Assembly: GCA_037190175.1 (NCBI GenBank)
Contig: JBBCJM010000207.1
Span: 1-25,325 of the forward strand
DNA: 25,325 bases
Reading direction: 5' to 3'
From: JBBCJM01 sp037190175
GTDB lineage: Bacteria; Pseudomonadota; Alphaproteobacteria; Rhodobacterales; Rhodobacteraceae
Within the stretch, counting starts at the first letter, position 1. Every line of letters begins with the position of its first letter. A program made the translations under genes and the position numbers. The notes beneath the pieces are model-generated. The model worked only from the letters and a program-made list of their open reading frames with translations, was not told where the DNA came from and did no database searches. This document shows, piece by piece, positions 23,207 to 25,325 of this stretch.

Positions 23207-24204
23207 CTCTGGAGCCTCCATGTTCTGTCGCTTTCGGTTCCGTACAAGGGCTGCAACGGGCGCCGCAGGGCGATGCCCGCCTGCGCGAAGGCCGCATCCA
23301 TCCAGCGCACCGAGCGGGCCACCGCCTCGGCCTCCAGCGCCATGTGGACCGGCCGGGCTTCCCCGGCCGAGGCCGGCGCGGCGACCATCGCCACCGCGGG
23401 GTCGTAGGGGGGATGGCGATGGCGGAAGGCGCCCTCGCCCATGACCGCCGCCCCCCGCCGGTCGCGGAAGGGGGTCCGGTAGCCGTAGCAGTTCTCGAAA
23501 CACAGCCGGCCGATCCCCGCCCCGACCAGTTCGCGGGTGACCTCGACGATGGGGATATGCCCCTCGCCCAGCGGCACGCCCAGGATCTCGTCCTCGGCGT
23601 TGCCGGCGGCGCCCGCGGGCAGGACCACGTGATCCTTGACATGCGCGGTGCGCGCCCAAGGCCCCAGCCGCCGGGCGCCCTCCAGCGGATCCTCCATGAA
23701 CACCATGCCGTTGCCATAGTCGAACAGCGCGCCTGCCCCCGGGTGGCCGACCCGGTCCAGCAAGGTCGCGACCTCGGCCGCGGTCAGGTCCTCGTGGTTC
23801 TCGACCAGGAGGGCGATGCCGCGCCGGGCGGCAAGGTCCGCCGCCCCGGCCAGGTCGCGGGCGGCTTGCGCGAGCGGGCCCTCGGGGCCGATCCGGGTGT
23901 AGGTCCGCAGATGGTCCGCGCCCAGCGCCGCGGCCAGGTCGACCAGCCGCGCAAGGTGATCCGGATCGGTGCCCCCGGTTTCCAGATCGACCCGCAGGCC
24001 CCGCGCCTCGATGCGGCGGCGGACGGCCTTGAGGTGATCGGGGCCGTCCCCGCCCAGATAGGGAAACTGCGGCGGGAAACAGGTGATGTTGATGCCGCCG
24101 AAGCCGAAGCCGGCGGCCTCGTCGATGAAGGAAAATATGTCGAAGCGGTCGTTGTACTTGAAGTTGAAGCGATAGCAGTAGGTGTGCAGGAACAGGTCGA
24201 TCAT
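23203..24204 (-). CDS. Sugar isomerase/epimerase-like TIM-barrel protein (paralogue 2, complete metal site)
   Basis: The 333-residue protein is homologous to the one at 13548-14534 along its full length (shared NHEDLT, WxRTxHxKDHVV, DRRG and GxGxF segments). All four expected metal ligands are present: Glu135 (VENHEDL), Asp162 (FDYGN), His188 (AHVKDHV) and Glu237 (CFENCYGY). The ATG at 24204 follows a G-rich Shine-Dalgarno (GGGGGGA). The frame stays open to 24390, but that part is promoter DNA. It is the first gene of the leftward unit nearest the LysR gene, and overlaps the binding-protein gene by 4 bp. The pairing of a catalytic-looking copy with a Gln-substituted copy suggests related but distinct steps on the same carbohydrate-like substrate (inference). 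Confidence 0.9.
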   Translation of the reverse strand: MIDLFLHTYCYRFNFKYNDRFDIFSFIDEAAGFGFGGINITCFPPQFPYLGGDGPDHLKAVRRRIEARGLRVDLETGGTDPDHLARLVDLAAALGADHLRTYTRIGPEGPLAQAARDLAGAADLAARRGIALLVENHEDLTAAEVATLLDRVGHPGAGALFDYGNGMVFMEDPLEGARRLGPWARTAHVKDHVVLPAGAAGNAEDEILGVPLGEGHIPIVEVTRELVGAGIGRLCFENCYGYRTPFRDRRGAAVMGEGAFRHRHPPYDPAVAMVAAPASAGEARPVHMALEAEAVARSVRWMDAAFAQAGIALRRPLQPLYGTESDRTWRLQR

Positions 24205-24395
24205 CGCCGTCCCCCCGCGCGCCGCGGTCCGCTGTGCCTCTGGCCGCCCCCGATCAGCCCCTCCACATCCGCCCCCCCCTGGATCCGCAGCGACCCTCGG
24301 CCCGCCTTTGCTCCGTGGCCGCCGATGCCCGCCCGAAGTGTCCGGGAAACGGATATCTATTGACAAATACATAATTGCGATGTGACGCATGGCTT
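24205..24395. promoter_or_regulatory. Divergent promoter region between the TIM-barrel gene and the LysR gene
   Basis: This 191-bp gap is GC-rich on the left and AT-rich from about 24350. It contains LysR site 3 and a perfect TTGACA at 24360-24365, which could be a rightward -35; a convincing -10 was not seen. The long 160-bp leader before the TIM-barrel ATG shows no other recognisable element. Confidence 0.55.
24365..24381. promoter_or_regulatory. LysR-type operator candidate, site 3 (LysR/TIM-barrel divergent region)
   Basis: AAATACATAATTGCGAT lies 15-31 bp upstream of the LysR ATG and 161 bp or more upstream of the TIM-barrel ATG. It contains the perfect dyad ACAT-N7-ATGT (24369-24383). 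This position suits both autorepression of the LysR gene and activation of the divergent genes, the usual LysR layout. Confidence 0.7.
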
Positions 24396-25295
24396 ATGGC
24401 AATAGGTTTCACGCATCTGAGGACCTTTCACGCGGTCGCCGAACACGGCGGCTTCACCGCCGCGGCGCAGGCGCTCAGCATCGGGCAGCCGACCGTGACG
24501 ACGCAGGTGCGGGAGCTCGAGGAATATTATGGCGTCGAGCTCATCCTGCGGGCCGGGCGGCGGGTCGAACTGACCGAGGTCGGCGCCATGCTGCTGCAGG
24601 TGACGCGCCGCCTGATCGGGGTGAAGATCGAGGCGGACGAGCTGCTGTCCAACCACGGGCATCTCAAGAACGGCCACCTGCGCATCGCCGCGGTGGGGCC
24701 GTTCCACGCGATGGACATCATCGCCGCCTTCCGCCAGGCCTATCCGACCATGCGCATCTCGGTCACGCTGGGCAATTCCGACCGGGTTCTGGGCAGCATC
24801 ACCGACCTCAAGGCCGATGTCGCGATCCTGGCCCATGCGGTCGACGACGGGCGGCTTTTCACCATCCCCTACCGCAACCACGAGGTCGTCGTCTTCGTGA
24901 ACCGCCAGCACCCCTGGTTCGGGCGCGACGGCGTGCTGCTGCGCGAGCTGGTCGACCAGCCTTTCGTGCTGCGCGAGCAGGGCTCGACCACGCGGCTGGC
25001 GCTGGAACGGACGCTGGCCGCGCGCGGCCTCGCGATCGACCCGGTGTTCGAGATCGGCAGCCGGGAGGGCGTGTGGAAAGCGGTCGAGCGCGGCCTGGGC
25101 ATCAGCGTGGTCGCCGATTTCGAATTCGTGCCCCATCCCGACCTGAAGGTGCTGCGGATCCTGGATGCCGAGATCAGGACCGAGTACCGCATCGTCTGCC
25201 TGAACGAACGCGCCAGATCGGCCGCCATTGCCGCCTTCTTCAAGATCGCGGCGGAGATGGCGGATCATGGCCGGGGCAGTCCGGGCGGCGGTTGA
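24396..25295 (+). CDS. LysR-family transcriptional regulator
   Basis: The 299-residue protein has an N-terminal winged helix-turn-helix (LRTFHAVAEHGGFTAAAQAL then GQPTVTTQVRELEEYYGVEL, about residues 8-45), a linker helix and a co-inducer-binding domain (about 95-290). The N-terminus resembles the LysR group associated with 2-aminoethylphosphonate catabolism. It is transcribed away from the phosphonate-related operons, and three copies of a candidate operator lie before those operons and before its own gene. It is therefore the obvious candidate regulator of phnA-phnY and the Dpp-type cluster. I chose the ATG at 24396; a TTG at 24375 would place the start inside site 3. The co-inducer is unknown. 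The gene is complete and ends 30 bp before the window edge. Confidence 0.93.
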   Translation: MAIGFTHLRTFHAVAEHGGFTAAAQALSIGQPTVTTQVRELEEYYGVELILRAGRRVELTEVGAMLLQVTRRLIGVKIEADELLSNHGHLKNGHLRIAAVGPFHAMDIIAAFRQAYPTMRISVTLGNSDRVLGSITDLKADVAILAHAVDDGRLFTIPYRNHEVVVFVNRQHPWFGRDGVLLRELVDQPFVLREQGSTTRLALERTLAARGLAIDPVFEIGSREGVWKAVERGLGISVVADFEFVPHPDLKVLRILDAEIRTEYRIVCLNERARSAAIAAFFKIAAEMADHGRGSPGGG

Positions 25296-25325
25296 GGACG
25301 CTGCGGGATCGCGGTAAACCGCCGG

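Noticed and set aside
25311..25322. Small hairpin GCGGT-AA-ACCGC after the LysR gene as a terminator
   Set aside because: The loop is only two bases, there is no T-run, and the window ends three bases later, so it cannot be judged.
1..25325. tRNA, rRNA, riboswitch, CRISPR array or intact mobile element
   Set aside because: No cloverleaf, conserved rRNA sequence, spaced repeat array, terminal inverted repeats or complete transposase was seen.

Overview
The window is GC-rich DNA, with strong G/C preference at third codon positions, from an alphaproteobacterium, most likely a member of the Rhodobacterales. This is inferred from gene content and base composition, not from a marker gene. No rRNA, tRNA, CRISPR array or intact insertion sequence was seen. 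Nearly all of the window is coding, and most genes are on the minus strand in tightly overlapping operons.

Layout. (1) 1-844: the N-terminal part of a FecCD-type iron-siderophore permease, cut by the window edge. Behind it, 845-1170 is a poor stretch with what look like gene remnants. (2) 1171-9987: two divergent ABC importers of the Fbp/2-aminoethylphosphonate type. The leftward set is ATPase, beta-CASP metallo-hydrolase, binding protein, fused permease. The rightward set is ATPase, binding protein, fused permease. Good matches to the PHO box (CTGTCAY repeats with an 11-bp period) lie in the divergent promoter at 6197-6214 and in front of the leftward binding-protein gene at 3915-3943. I therefore read both importers as phosphate-starvation-controlled importers of phosphonate or organophosphate rather than iron. 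(3) 10079-12782: phnA-phnY, phosphonoacetate hydrolase and phosphonoacetaldehyde dehydrogenase. PhnA has every expected zinc ligand. (4) 12877-21504: a long leftward operon (iron-type alcohol dehydrogenase, GpdQ-like phosphodiesterase, DddP-like M24 enzyme, four Dpp-type ABC components, TIM-barrel isomerase-like protein, HAD phosphatase), with most junctions overlapping by 4 bp. (5) 21677-24204: a second TIM-barrel paralogue and the Dpp-type binding protein, followed by a strong stem-loop. (6) 24396-25295: a divergent LysR-type regulator.

How it may work together. A near-identical 17-bp element, AAATRSATAATTKCGAT, occurs exactly where regulation would be expected: before phnA, before the alcohol dehydrogenase, and between the LysR gene and the TIM-barrel/binding-protein genes. 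Its inner dyad co-varies (GAT-N7-ATC at one site, CAT-N7-ATG at two). This ties 10-24 kb into one probable LysR regulon. The cluster makes phosphonoacetaldehyde-processing enzymes (PhnY, PhnA) but has no visible PhnW transaminase, PhnX or C-P lyase. The only upstream oxidoreductase is an iron-type alcohol dehydrogenase. My main hypothesis is a catabolic system for a 2-hydroxyethylphosphonate-type compound or its ester: Dpp-type import, phosphodiesterase release, alcohol oxidation to phosphonoacetaldehyde, PhnY to phosphonoacetate, PhnA to acetate and phosphate. The M24 and TIM-barrel enzymes would handle the organic partner. The phnA/phnY end is well supported; the substrate is inference.
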